A stretch of DNA of 64,000 nt from Mucilaginibacter phyllosphaerae (GTDB taxonomy: Bacteria; Bacteroidota; Bacteroidia; Sphingobacteriales; Sphingobacteriaceae): positions 1 to 64,000 of the forward strand of contig NZ_SNQG01000008.1 of assembly GCF_004378255.1 (NCBI RefSeq). Reading direction: 5' to 3'. The number at the start of each line of letters is the position of its first letter. Position 1 is the first letter of the stretch. The notes below the pieces were generated by a model. The model saw only the letters and a list, made by a program, of their open reading frames with translations. It had not been told where the DNA came from and searched no databases. The position numbers were made by a program, and so were the translations under genes. Shown here piece after piece: positions 54,750-62,395 of this stretch.

Positions 54750-56300
54750 TTATTTGTAATAGTCTTCGCCTCTGATATTATCATGGCTGGGCATAGGCAG
54801 TTCATCTGCGAACAAGCTTTCCTCGTATTGATCCATCTTCTTTTCCAGAATCATATGAATGGTCTTATAGTTATAAACGCCATAGTGAAGCCCTCTTCTG
54901 CAGGCCATGATCAGGCGTTCATTACCTACCTTACGGGAGAAGCCAAGGATACCCAGGCAGGACTTATAAGCCTGCTCGGGGTGTTGTTTACGGTCGAATA
55001 TATTATGGATATAAAGCCTGACATCCTCGTGTATGGATGAGGCCCAGCCCAGGAACTTATCCTTTGACCAGTCGGCTACGAACTGATGAGTGGAAGCCAG
55101 ATGATCTTTCTCGGTTGTATAAAGATATAGCCCCCTTGTGCGTTTATGCATAGCAATACGCTCATAATGGTAAAAGGCTTCTACCGAAGAACTGGAATAT
55201 AGCAGCTTGATCTTTCTGCCGATAAACCGATAAGGGACGCTGTAATAATGTTTATCCGGTCCAAGGCATACATAGCCGTTCTTCATCACGGTAGCATGGA
55301 ACTGCTTTTTAAGCTCGTAACGCAGAACAGGTAAAGGGTTGAGCACCTCCCGCTCTATCTCATCGAACTGCTGCCTTCGGCTATAGTTCCTGCCTTGCAG
55401 GAACCGGTTGTTGTGCTCTTCGAGCACAACCCTTATGGCTTCATTCAGATCCTTTAACGAATGGTAAACTACTTTTCTTAAGGGGGCATAGATCCGGGTA
55501 TACATGATCTTAACCGCACCTTCTACCAATGCTTTATCACGAGGGCGGAACGCCCGGGCAGGTAGTATGGTGGTACCGTAATGGTCTGCAAAGTCAGAGA
55601 ACGTTTCGTTTAACGTGGGCTCAAAACGGCTGCTTTTGGTCACGGCAGCTTTAAGGTTATCCGGTACAATGGCATCAGGAACGCCACCGATATAGTGCAG
55701 GGTATTCTCACAGGCCGTAATAAAGTCCTCCTTTTGCTGACTACTCACAGCTTCTACATAAGTGAGCCGGCTGGCTCCGAGTATAGCTACAAATACCTCA
55801 ACGGTAATGATCTCGCCGGTGTCTTTATCGGTAATGCTAAGCTTTTGCCCTGCAAAGTCCACATACAGCTTATCACCTGCTTTGTGATCCATATGCATGG
55901 TCGGGTTGACCCGAGCCTTCCATTGGGTGTAATAGAAGCAGAACTGGCTGTACTGATAGCCATCAGGGAACTCTTTATAATACTCTCCCCATAATATATG
56001 GCGGTTTACACCGGTACGCTTAAGTTCTTTATCTACGTGTGGAAAGCACCGCAGCATAGATTGCATACGGCCTGTAGGAGGCATCTCCCTGCTTTTTCCA
56101 AAGAAGTCCTCCAGTTCCTTATCGTTCAGCGCGTCAACCTACTCAAACGTAAAGCCACTATCCTTAAACGAGGCCAGGTACTTCTTAACGGTATTCCGGG
56201 ACGTATCAGCCTGGGCAGCTATCGACATGATACTGCGCCCACTAGTGTACATCCTTATTATCTTTCTGATCTTACTCATGCTAATCGTAGTGTTGGCCAT
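54750..56300 (-). pseudogene. istA: IS21 transposase IstA with an internal amber codon
   Basis: The full frame starts at the ATG at 56300 and would encode 516 residues: an HTH region (RKIIRMYTSGRSIMSIAAQA, TSRNTVKKYL), then the DDE core (LYVDFAGQKL, IVPDNLKAAV, RDKALVEGAV) and C-terminal domain. A TAG at 56139-56141 follows FTFE and splits off the DNA-binding part. A shorter product could start at 56084 and keep the DDE residues but lack the HTH. A single base change would restore it. Confidence 0.88.
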
Positions 56301-56486
56301 GCTTTTGGAGGTTATGTTAAACCTCGTAAAGATGGTTGCTTCTACAGCATTAGCTGCTCGTTCGGGGTGGTCAATTTGCCCCGGAATGCCTGGTCAGTTT
56401 GCCCCGGAAAGGGGTGGTCAATTTGACGCGGAATCACTGGTCACATTCCGCCGGAATCAGGTGGTCAATATCAGCGGTATATCCAA

Positions 56487-56766
56487 TGAGACTTCCATTC
56501 AGATCGTATTTGCTATAATTGCTGAACTTGCAAATCGCCAATTGACTCCTAAAATATTTGAGCGGCTTTGCTATTACTTATTAATGCGATTTATTAGCGG
56601 GCGAACGGTTTTTCCTCTGTATTCCACCTTCTACCGTCTTTCAGAATTGTATATTCCGGATTCTACACATTCTTGGCTAGCTAAACATGCTATTTTCAAA
56701 CTAATTACTGATCACGGTTTCCTTTCTTACAAAACTATTCGCACCTGGGGCGGCATGATCGATTAA
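56487..56766 (+). pseudogene. 3' remnant of a gene cut by the IS21 element
   Basis: An open plus-strand frame leaves the IS end and continues NETSIQIVFAIIAELANRQLTPKIFERLCYYLLM to a stop at 56766 (about 90 residues after the junction). Length and even composition suggest real coding sequence whose 5' part was displaced by the element. No family is recognised. Confidence 0.5.
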
Positions 56767-56899
56767 AAAGAAGAAAGAAAGAAAGCGCCCTTGTCAAATG
56801 ATTTGATGGCCAGAAAAAAGACATTTAAATCCAACTGAATAGTTGTATATTTAGGTAAGCCAAAGGCAAAGATAAAAACCGTTAACAATACGTTAACAG

Positions 56900-56934
56900 A
56901 AAAAAGAAAAGCAGTCACGATTTAACGTAACTGC
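56900..56934 (-). terminator. Terminator of the tRNA-fMet gene
   Basis: GCAGTTACG pairs with CGTGACTGC (one G-U, 6-base loop) on the minus strand and is followed by TTTTCTTTTTT. It begins 12 bases after the tRNA 3' end. Confidence 0.85.
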
Positions 56935-56946
56935 CTAATTCTGAGG

Positions 56947-57019
<73 letters not shown>

Positions 57020-57107
57020 CTATCTTTGTTGGTACTATACATAACGGGCATAACTCCGTAATGTTTGTCCTAATTGTCAAAAAAGCAATTTGCTCTTCCT
57101 TTTAATT

Positions 57108-57142
57108 GGACTGCAAAGATATAATTCGTTTCTTTGCAGTCC
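57108..57142. promoter_or_regulatory. Bidirectional promoter in an 11-bp inverted repeat
   Basis: GGACTGCAAAG (57108-57118) and CTTTGCAGTCC (57132-57142) are perfect inverted repeats around a TATAATTCG spacer. On the minus strand they create TATCTTTG, an exact TAnnTTTG -7 element, about 95 bases before tRNA-fMet. On the plus strand TTTCTTTG lies about 35 bases before era. Likely a shared divergent promoter. Confidence 0.6.
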
Positions 57143-57166
57143 AAATAATATTTTAATTATTTTTTT

Positions 57167-58042
57167 ATGGCGCATAAGGCAGGTTTTGTAAGTATAATTG
57201 GTAAGCCCAACGCGGGTAAGTCAACCCTTATGAACGCATTGGTGGGCGAAAAAATGTCAATCATCACCCCAAAGGCGCAAACCACCCGCCACCGTATCCT
57301 GGGGATTGTTAATACAGACGATTATCAGATCGTGTTTTCGGATACCCCCGGTATCATTAAACCGCATTACGCATTGCACGAAAGTATGATGCACCAGGTG
57401 GATGGCTCTATTGTAGATGCCGACCTGATTTTGCTGGTTACCGATATTCACGAAGAATTTAACGAGCAGGATGTGATCAAAAAACTGGAAGGCTCTACCG
57501 CCCCGTTGGTTGTACTGATCAATAAGATAGATCTTTCTACTGAAGACGAGGTAAAGGAAAAAGTGGAATACTGGCAGGAAAAATTAAACCCAAAAGCCAT
57601 TTATGCCATATCTGCCCTGTTAGATCATAATATAAAAGCCGTAATGGATTTTGTATTGGATGGCCTGCCTGAACACCCTGCCTATTATGAGAAGGATGCA
57701 CTTACAGATAGGAACGACCGCTTTTTTGCTTCAGAAATGATCCGTGCGCAGATCTTTAAGCAGTATAAAAAGGAGATACCCTACAGTACCGAGGTTATTG
57801 TTACCGCTTTTGTAGAAGGCGAAAAGCTGCACCGCATCAGTGCCGAGATCATTGTTGAACGCGATTCGCAGAAGAATATCATTATCGGCACCAAAGGGGA
57901 GATGCTGAAAATAGTTGGCACTTATGCCCGCAGGGATATGGAGGATTTTTTTCAGAAGAAGATCTTCCTGGAAATGTTTGTGAAAGTTATCCCCGACTGG
58001 CGCAGCAAAAAAAATTACCTTAAAAAATTCGGGTACGAATAG
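57167..58042 (+). CDS. era: GTPase Era
   Basis: A 291-residue GTPase. G1 GKPNAGKS, G2 TRHRILG, G3 DTPG, G4 NKID and G5 SAL are all present in the first about 165 residues. The C-terminal KH domain follows (VIVERDSQKNIIIGTKGEMLK, with the GxxG loop), ending KNYLKKFGY. Era binds 16S rRNA and assists 30S assembly. The second ribosome-assembly GTPase gene, der, follows on the same strand. Confidence 0.97.
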   Translation: MAHKAGFVSIIGKPNAGKSTLMNALVGEKMSIITPKAQTTRHRILGIVNTDDYQIVFSDTPGIIKPHYALHESMMHQVDGSIVDADLILLVTDIHEEFNEQDVIKKLEGSTAPLVVLINKIDLSTEDEVKEKVEYWQEKLNPKAIYAISALLDHNIKAVMDFVLDGLPEHPAYYEKDALTDRNDRFFASEMIRAQIFKQYKKEIPYSTEVIVTAFVEGEKLHRISAEIIVERDSQKNIIIGTKGEMLKIVGTYARRDMEDFFQKKIFLEMFVKVIPDWRSKKNYLKKFGYE

Positions 58043-58054
58043 TAAATAGATCTG

Positions 58055-58178
58055 AGATATCAGATGTGAGATTTTAGATAAATTCATGTTTGATGCTCAA
58101 AAAAATTAATTTAGATGTAAGTTTAGATAAGCCGGGGAATAGCCCTGTCGCATATCTCATATCTCACATCTCATATCT
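58055..58178 (+). repeat. Imperfect inverted repeat between era and der
   Basis: An 18-base word at 58055-58072 recurs as its reverse complement at 58161-58178 with one mismatch, enclosing 88 bases. The right arm is itself made of a repeated ATCTCAT word and ends 6 bases before the der start codon, so a hairpin here could affect der translation. Confidence 0.6.
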
Positions 58179-58184
58179 AAAAAA

Positions 58185-59486
58185 ATGAGTAATATAGTAG
58201 CTATAGTAGGCAGGCCAAACGTTGGCAAATCCACTTTATACAACCGTTTAACCGAAAGCCGTAAAGCTATTGTTGACGATTTTAGCGGTGTAACCCGCGA
58301 CAGGCACTACGGTACATCCGAGTGGATAGATAAAAAATTTACGGTTATTGACACCGGCGGTTATGTAGCCAACAGCGACGAGATATTTGAAGTAGCCATC
58401 CGCGAACAGGTATTGATTGCGATTGAAGAGGCCACCGTTATTTTATTTATGGTGGATGTTACCACCGGCATTACTGATCTGGACGACGAGATTGCCAGCC
58501 TGCTGCGCAAAGGTAAAAAGCCGGTATGCGTAGTGGTAAACAAGCTGGATAACAACGCCCAACTGGCCGATGCCACCGAGTTTTACAGCCTTGGCCTGGG
58601 TGAGATCTACACCATATCATCCATGACGGGTTCTGGTACCGGTGAATTGCTGGACGAAGTGGTTAAGCATTTTGAAGACGTGCCATTTGAAGAGAACGAA
58701 CGCCCTAAATATGCCATCATAGGCCGCCCTAACGTGGGTAAATCTTCTATTATCAATGCTTTGATTGGGCAGGACCGTAACATTGTTACCCCTATTGCCG
58801 GCACCACGCGCGATTCTATCCACATCCACTACAACCAGTACGGGCACGATTTTATGCTGATTGATACTGCCGGGATGCGTAAAAAAACCAAGGTGAAAGA
58901 GAACATTGAGTTTTACTCGGTAATGCGCACTATTAAGGCTTTGGAAGAAGCCGATGTGGTGATCATTATGATAGATGCCGTAGAAGGTTTAGAAGCGCAG
59001 GATGTAAACCTGTTTCACCTGGCCGAAAAAAACAAAAAAGGCGTTGTGGTAGTGGTAAATAAATGGGACCTGATCGAAAAAAATAATAAAACCATTAAGG
59101 TATTTGAAGAGCAGATACGCCAGAAGATAGCGCCGTTTACCGATGTGCCTATTGTGTTTACTTCCGTATTGGAAAAACAGCGTGTATTAAAGGTAATTGA
59201 AACAGCCAACCAGGTTTACGAGAACCGTGCCCGCAAGATCCCTACCAGCAAACTGAATGAAGTGATGCTGCCGATCATCGAAAAGTATCCGCCGCCATCA
59301 TTAAAAGGTAAATACGTAAAAATTAAATACATTACGCAGATAGCTGGCACATCGCCCATGTTCGCATTCTTTTGTAACCTGCCACAGTATGTAAAAGAAC
59401 CCTATTACCGTTTTATTGAAAACCAGTTACGCGCTAACTTTGATTTTTCGGGAGCACCGGTACAGGTTTGGTTCAGGCAGAAGTAA
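58185..59486 (+). CDS. der: Ribosome assembly GTPase Der (EngA)
   Basis: The 433-residue product has two consecutive GTPase domains: the first with GRPNVGKSTL, DTGG and NKLD, the second (from about residue 180) with GRPNVGKSSI, DTAG and NKWD. A C-terminal KH-like domain follows (YVKIKYITQIAGTSPMFAFF). It acts in 50S maturation. Full length for the family. Stop followed by a strong terminator. Confidence 0.97.
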   Translation: MSNIVAIVGRPNVGKSTLYNRLTESRKAIVDDFSGVTRDRHYGTSEWIDKKFTVIDTGGYVANSDEIFEVAIREQVLIAIEEATVILFMVDVTTGITDLDDEIASLLRKGKKPVCVVVNKLDNNAQLADATEFYSLGLGEIYTISSMTGSGTGELLDEVVKHFEDVPFEENERPKYAIIGRPNVGKSSIINALIGQDRNIVTPIAGTTRDSIHIHYNQYGHDFMLIDTAGMRKKTKVKENIEFYSVMRTIKALEEADVVIIMIDAVEGLEAQDVNLFHLAEKNKKGVVVVVNKWDLIEKNNKTIKVFEEQIRQKIAPFTDVPIVFTSVLEKQRVLKVIETANQVYENRARKIPTSKLNEVMLPIIEKYPPPSLKGKYVKIKYITQIAGTSPMFAFFCNLPQYVKEPYYRFIENQLRANFDFSGAPVQVWFRQK

Positions 59487-59509
59487 GAAAAGTTGAAGAT
59501 ATTATGATG

Positions 59510-59544
59510 AATGGCAGATGGCTTCGGCTCTCTGCCATTTTTGT
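59510..59544. terminator. Bidirectional terminator after der
   Basis: A perfect 9-bp stem AATGGCAGA/TCTGCCATT (59510-59518 with 59531-59539) has a T-run on the plus strand. It separates the convergent der and phosphatase genes. Confidence 0.8.
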
Positions 59545-59859
59545 TTACAGGTAATCTGTTAATGCAGTTTGCAAAAAGGCGATCAGCTCCGGGTCGTTAA
59601 ATTGGTAGTCATCAGCAATATTTAAAACTACAAGTTGCTTGTGCCGGGCATCAAACTTTTGTTTAATGATCTCGCGGTGTTTATACTCCATCACAAAAAG
59701 CACATCGGCCCAGTCGATGAGTTTCTGATTGAGCTTAACACGCGCCTTATCGCTGGTACCTGCCGAACGGGCATGATGTAACTGGTGCCCTTTAAACAAA
59801 AGTTCGGCAGTGGGGCTGCGCCACTGGTTTTTGCTGCAGATGAAAAGGAGGTTGGGCAA
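59545..59859 (-). CDS. Predicted protein-tyrosine phosphatase (short LMW-PTP-like)
   Basis: A 104-residue protein with the phosphatase loop near the N-terminus, CSKNQWRS (C-x5-R), directly after the first strand. WADVLFVMEYKHREII corresponds to the region before the general-acid loop. It is shorter than canonical low-molecular-weight PTPs (about 150 residues) and fits the COG4551-like short group. Cytoplasmic. The gene starts 3 bases after the stop of the upstream membrane protein. Confidence 0.78.
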   Translation of the reverse strand: MPNLLFICSKNQWRSPTAELLFKGHQLHHARSAGTSDKARVKLNQKLIDWADVLFVMEYKHREIIKQKFDARHKQLVVLNIADDYQFNDPELIAFLQTALTDYL

Positions 59860-59862
59860 TTG

Positions 59863-60513
59863 TTAGTTGATTAGTAGTATTTTTACAATTATTAGAAGGA
59901 TTAGTATCATGATAGAAAAATAAAAGATAATTCTTCCATGTGCTCTGTCGGATTCATTATAGCCATAAACCTGTTCCCCGTTTGGCAAAGTCTTTTTATG
60001 GATGTACAAATGCCAACCTATAAATGCCCCCAAAATCCCGCCTGATATCGCAAATAAATAGCCCAATACTATCCAGGTATTCTGTGGTTTTTCCGGCTGT
60101 TTAAGTTCATTCAATCGCTTTAAAGTTAATTGGGCAATTGCTTGGTCGGTAATATAAATGCCTCGCTCTTTCAGTATCTTTACAGCAAGCAGGTTGTCAA
60201 ACTGGCTCCATTCATCCGGCTTGGCTATCAGGTCAGTAAGTTCATCATTTGTAAAGCTGTAAAGATAGTGGTCGTTATCTGTTGCGTCAACGCTTTTGCT
60301 TTCCTCTGCTTTAAGTAATTCATCAACTTTTAAAAATTCATCCGCACTAATTTTTACTGCGTAATCTTTAGCTGTTTCATCGGTATAAAAGGTTGGGTTA
60401 AATAAAGTAGCTTCTTCAACTATGTTGTAATTAATTTGGTGACGTTGTAAAACTTCGGCAAGCTGGTTTGCCAGTGCCGCATCATTGAATTTTTTATATG
60501 TAATCAATTCCAT
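59863..60513 (-). CDS. Membrane protein with DUF2007-like N-terminus
   Basis: A 216-residue protein. Its first about 70 residues (ITYKKFNDAALANQLAEVLQRHQINYNI...YAVKISADEFLKVDELL) resemble the DUF2007/signal-transducing fold that compares residues across a beta-alpha-beta unit. After a charged middle there are two C-terminal membrane helices (NTWIVLGYLFAISGGILGAFIGW and FYFSIMILILLIIVKILL). Function unknown. It lies upstream of the phosphatase gene with a 3-base gap and may share its transcript. Confidence 0.65.
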   Translation of the reverse strand: MELITYKKFNDAALANQLAEVLQRHQINYNIVEEATLFNPTFYTDETAKDYAVKISADEFLKVDELLKAEESKSVDATDNDHYLYSFTNDELTDLIAKPDEWSQFDNLLAVKILKERGIYITDQAIAQLTLKRLNELKQPEKPQNTWIVLGYLFAISGGILGAFIGWHLYIHKKTLPNGEQVYGYNESDRAHGRIIFYFSIMILILLIIVKILLIN

Positions 60514-60521
60514 ATTTGTTT

Positions 60522-61829
60522 TTATTTCCCTTTACCCGCCATATAATCCAGCGTTAAATTACACAGCGCTTTCACCCCAAGTGTAAAACCGCTTTCGTCC
60601 AGATAAAAATCTGGTGTGTGATGAGATGGTGCCGTGAGTGCGTTGCCGCCTTTAGGCATTCCTCCTAAAAAGAAGAATATACCGGGTACCTTTTGCTGGT
60701 AAAAGCTAAAATCTTCGGCACCGGTAACAGGCGGGCGCAATATTACGTTCTCCTTGCCGGCGGTAGCTGCCAATGTAGGCAGCATTTTAGCCGTTAACGC
60801 TTCATCATTAAAGGTTACCGGGTACTTGTTGCTGTAAGGGATCAAAACCTCGGCCTGGGCGCCGTATGCTTCGGCTGTTTTAATGGCAATACGTTTTACA
60901 TTGGCAGTTATCAGCTTTTCATCGGCATCGGTAAAGTATCTTAACGTGCCCTGCATTTTTACACTTTCGGGGATGATGTTAAACCTCGATCCGCCGTTGA
61001 TCACCCCTATGGTTACCACAGCAGGGTTTTCGGTTACGTTTATATTGCGGCTAACAATGCTTTGCAGGCTGCTGATGATCTGTGCCGAAACTACCACGGG
61101 GTCTACACTGCTCCATGGGTAAGCGCCGTGTGCCGAGCGGCCCTTTACGATGATCTGCAGATCGCTTACACCGGCCATGGTGCCGCCTGGTTTGTAAGTT
61201 ATTTTCCCAACTTCGGTTTGCGAGTTGATGTGCAGGCCAAATATCACATCTACTTTGGGGTTTTCCATCACACCTTGTTTCACCATTTCTTCCGCGCCGC
61301 CCTTTTCGCCCACAGGTGCACCCTCTTCGGCAGGCTGAAAAATGAATTTTACCGTGCCGTGCAGGTCCTTTTTCATAGATGACAGCACCTCTGCCACGCC
61401 CATCAGTATCGCCATGTGCGAATCGTGCCCGCAGGCATGCATTACGCCAACTTCCTGCCCGTTATACTGGGTTTTAACTTTTGATGCAAAGGGCAGGTTT
61501 ACCCGCTCGGTAACCGGCAGGCCATCCATATCGGCACGTAAAGCAACCACAGGGCCGGGCAAGCCACCCTTTAGCACCCCAACCACCCCTGTAGTGGCTA
61601 CACCCGTTTTTGCTTCTATGCCTAAAGATTGCAGGTGTTTAGCGATAATATCGGCTGTGCGCACCTCATGATTGCCCAATTCGGGATGTTCATGAAAGTC
61701 GCGCCGCCAGGCAATCACCTTATCTTTTAAAGCATCAGCCTTGGTGTTTACTGTTTTTTTTAAAGAAGTGGTTTGTGCTGATGTTGCTAAAACAACAAAG
61801 CAAAAAAGAGGGGTTAAAAGTTTTTTCAT
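60522..61829 (-). CDS. Secreted M20 family metallo-hydrolase (amidohydrolase)
   Basis: The 435-residue product has a signal peptide (FCFVVLATSAQ). M20D marks: WRRDFHEHPELGNHE, ALRADMDGLPV, HACGHDSHMAILMGVA with metal-binding Cys/His/Asp, PAEEGAPVGEKGG with the catalytic/metal Glu pair, and a dimerisation domain at about residues 225-335 (GRSAHGAYPW). It hydrolyses N-acyl amino acids or peptide amides, as in the HipO/AmhX/IAA-amino acid hydrolase group, probably in the periplasm. Confidence 0.93.
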   Translation of the reverse strand: MKKLLTPLFCFVVLATSAQTTSLKKTVNTKADALKDKVIAWRRDFHEHPELGNHEVRTADIIAKHLQSLGIEAKTGVATTGVVGVLKGGLPGPVVALRADMDGLPVTERVNLPFASKVKTQYNGQEVGVMHACGHDSHMAILMGVAEVLSSMKKDLHGTVKFIFQPAEEGAPVGEKGGAEEMVKQGVMENPKVDVIFGLHINSQTEVGKITYKPGGTMAGVSDLQIIVKGRSAHGAYPWSSVDPVVVSAQIISSLQSIVSRNINVTENPAVVTIGVINGGSRFNIIPESVKMQGTLRYFTDADEKLITANVKRIAIKTAEAYGAQAEVLIPYSNKYPVTFNDEALTAKMLPTLAATAGKENVILRPPVTGAEDFSFYQQKVPGIFFFLGGMPKGGNALTAPSHHTPDFYLDESGFTLGVKALCNLTLDYMAGKGK

Positions 61830-61892
61830 AACCGCAGTTTAGTGCAGTAAGATAAACTTTTAACCCCGAAAAATAAAAGTATGCTTTTTATA

Positions 61893-62375
61893 TTATTTAA
61901 CGTCTTTAACGGTTATCGTGAACATAATAACGGTGTTTGGTGCAATAGGCCCGTTACCAAATTGCCCATAAGCTAAAGCAGAGGGAAGGATCAATAATAT
62001 TTTACTCCCTTTTTTTGCCTTCAGCAAGCCAACTTTCCAACCGGTAATAATATTATATCGATCTGAAAGACCGGTAGTATAACTGGTAGATGCATCAAAT
62101 TGAGTGCCTTTAAGGGTTGTGCCAACATAATCAACAGTTACCATATTGTCACTGGTGATCAGGTTGCCGGTGCCTTCTGTTTGTATTTGATAATATAAGC
62201 CAGAAGCATCTTTGGTTGCAGTAATTTCCGGATGTGCTACCAGGTAGGCCTGTATCGCATCATCATCAATTTTTGCCTGTACTGCAGGGTCAACCGCGGC
62301 GGGTGTGGTATTATCTTTTGAGCATGATGCAAATCCAAGTGCCAATACGCTCAGGATCAATAAATATTTTTTCAT
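61893..62375 (-). CDS. FKBP-type peptidyl-prolyl isomerase lipoprotein
   Basis: A 160-residue lipoprotein (lipobox LGFASCSKD) with a short spacer and a C-terminal FKBP domain (about residues 65-158). Motifs include VTVDYVGTTLKGTQFDAS, ITGWKVGLLKAKKGSKILLILP and YGQFGNGPIAPNTVIMFTI. Proline isomerase/foldase of the periplasm or outer-membrane face. Typical Bacteroidota size. It lies 20 bases after aspS on the same strand. Confidence 0.93.
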   Translation of the reverse strand: MKKYLLILSVLALGFASCSKDNTTPAAVDPAVQAKIDDDAIQAYLVAHPEITATKDASGLYYQIQTEGTGNLITSDNMVTVDYVGTTLKGTQFDASTSYTTGLSDRYNIITGWKVGLLKAKKGSKILLILPSALAYGQFGNGPIAPNTVIMFTITVKDVK

Positions 62376-62395
62376 AATAACAATAACGTATAAAG

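Larger units (their letters stand above)
53857..56486 (-). mobile_element. IS21-family insertion sequence
   Basis: Contains istB (53977-54729) and istA (54750-56300). Both outer ends share a pattern: reading outward, TGGTCAC..TT......CGGAATCAGGT.GTCAA.ATC..CGG.ATATC is found at about 56435-56486 and, reverse-complemented, at about 53857-53910. Inside the right end four or five about 23-bp copies of TGGTCAnTTTGnCnCGGAA stand in tandem, the multiple terminal repeats characteristic of IS21. The exact outer bases are approximate. Confidence 0.85.

Noticed and set aside
27333..56141. Amber codons in the RHS remnant and istA as a sign of stop-codon recoding
   Set aside because: Only two cases, both in decaying elements; the RHS piece also has a frameshift, and TAG is used as a normal stop elsewhere (e.g. 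the LytTR regulator gene).
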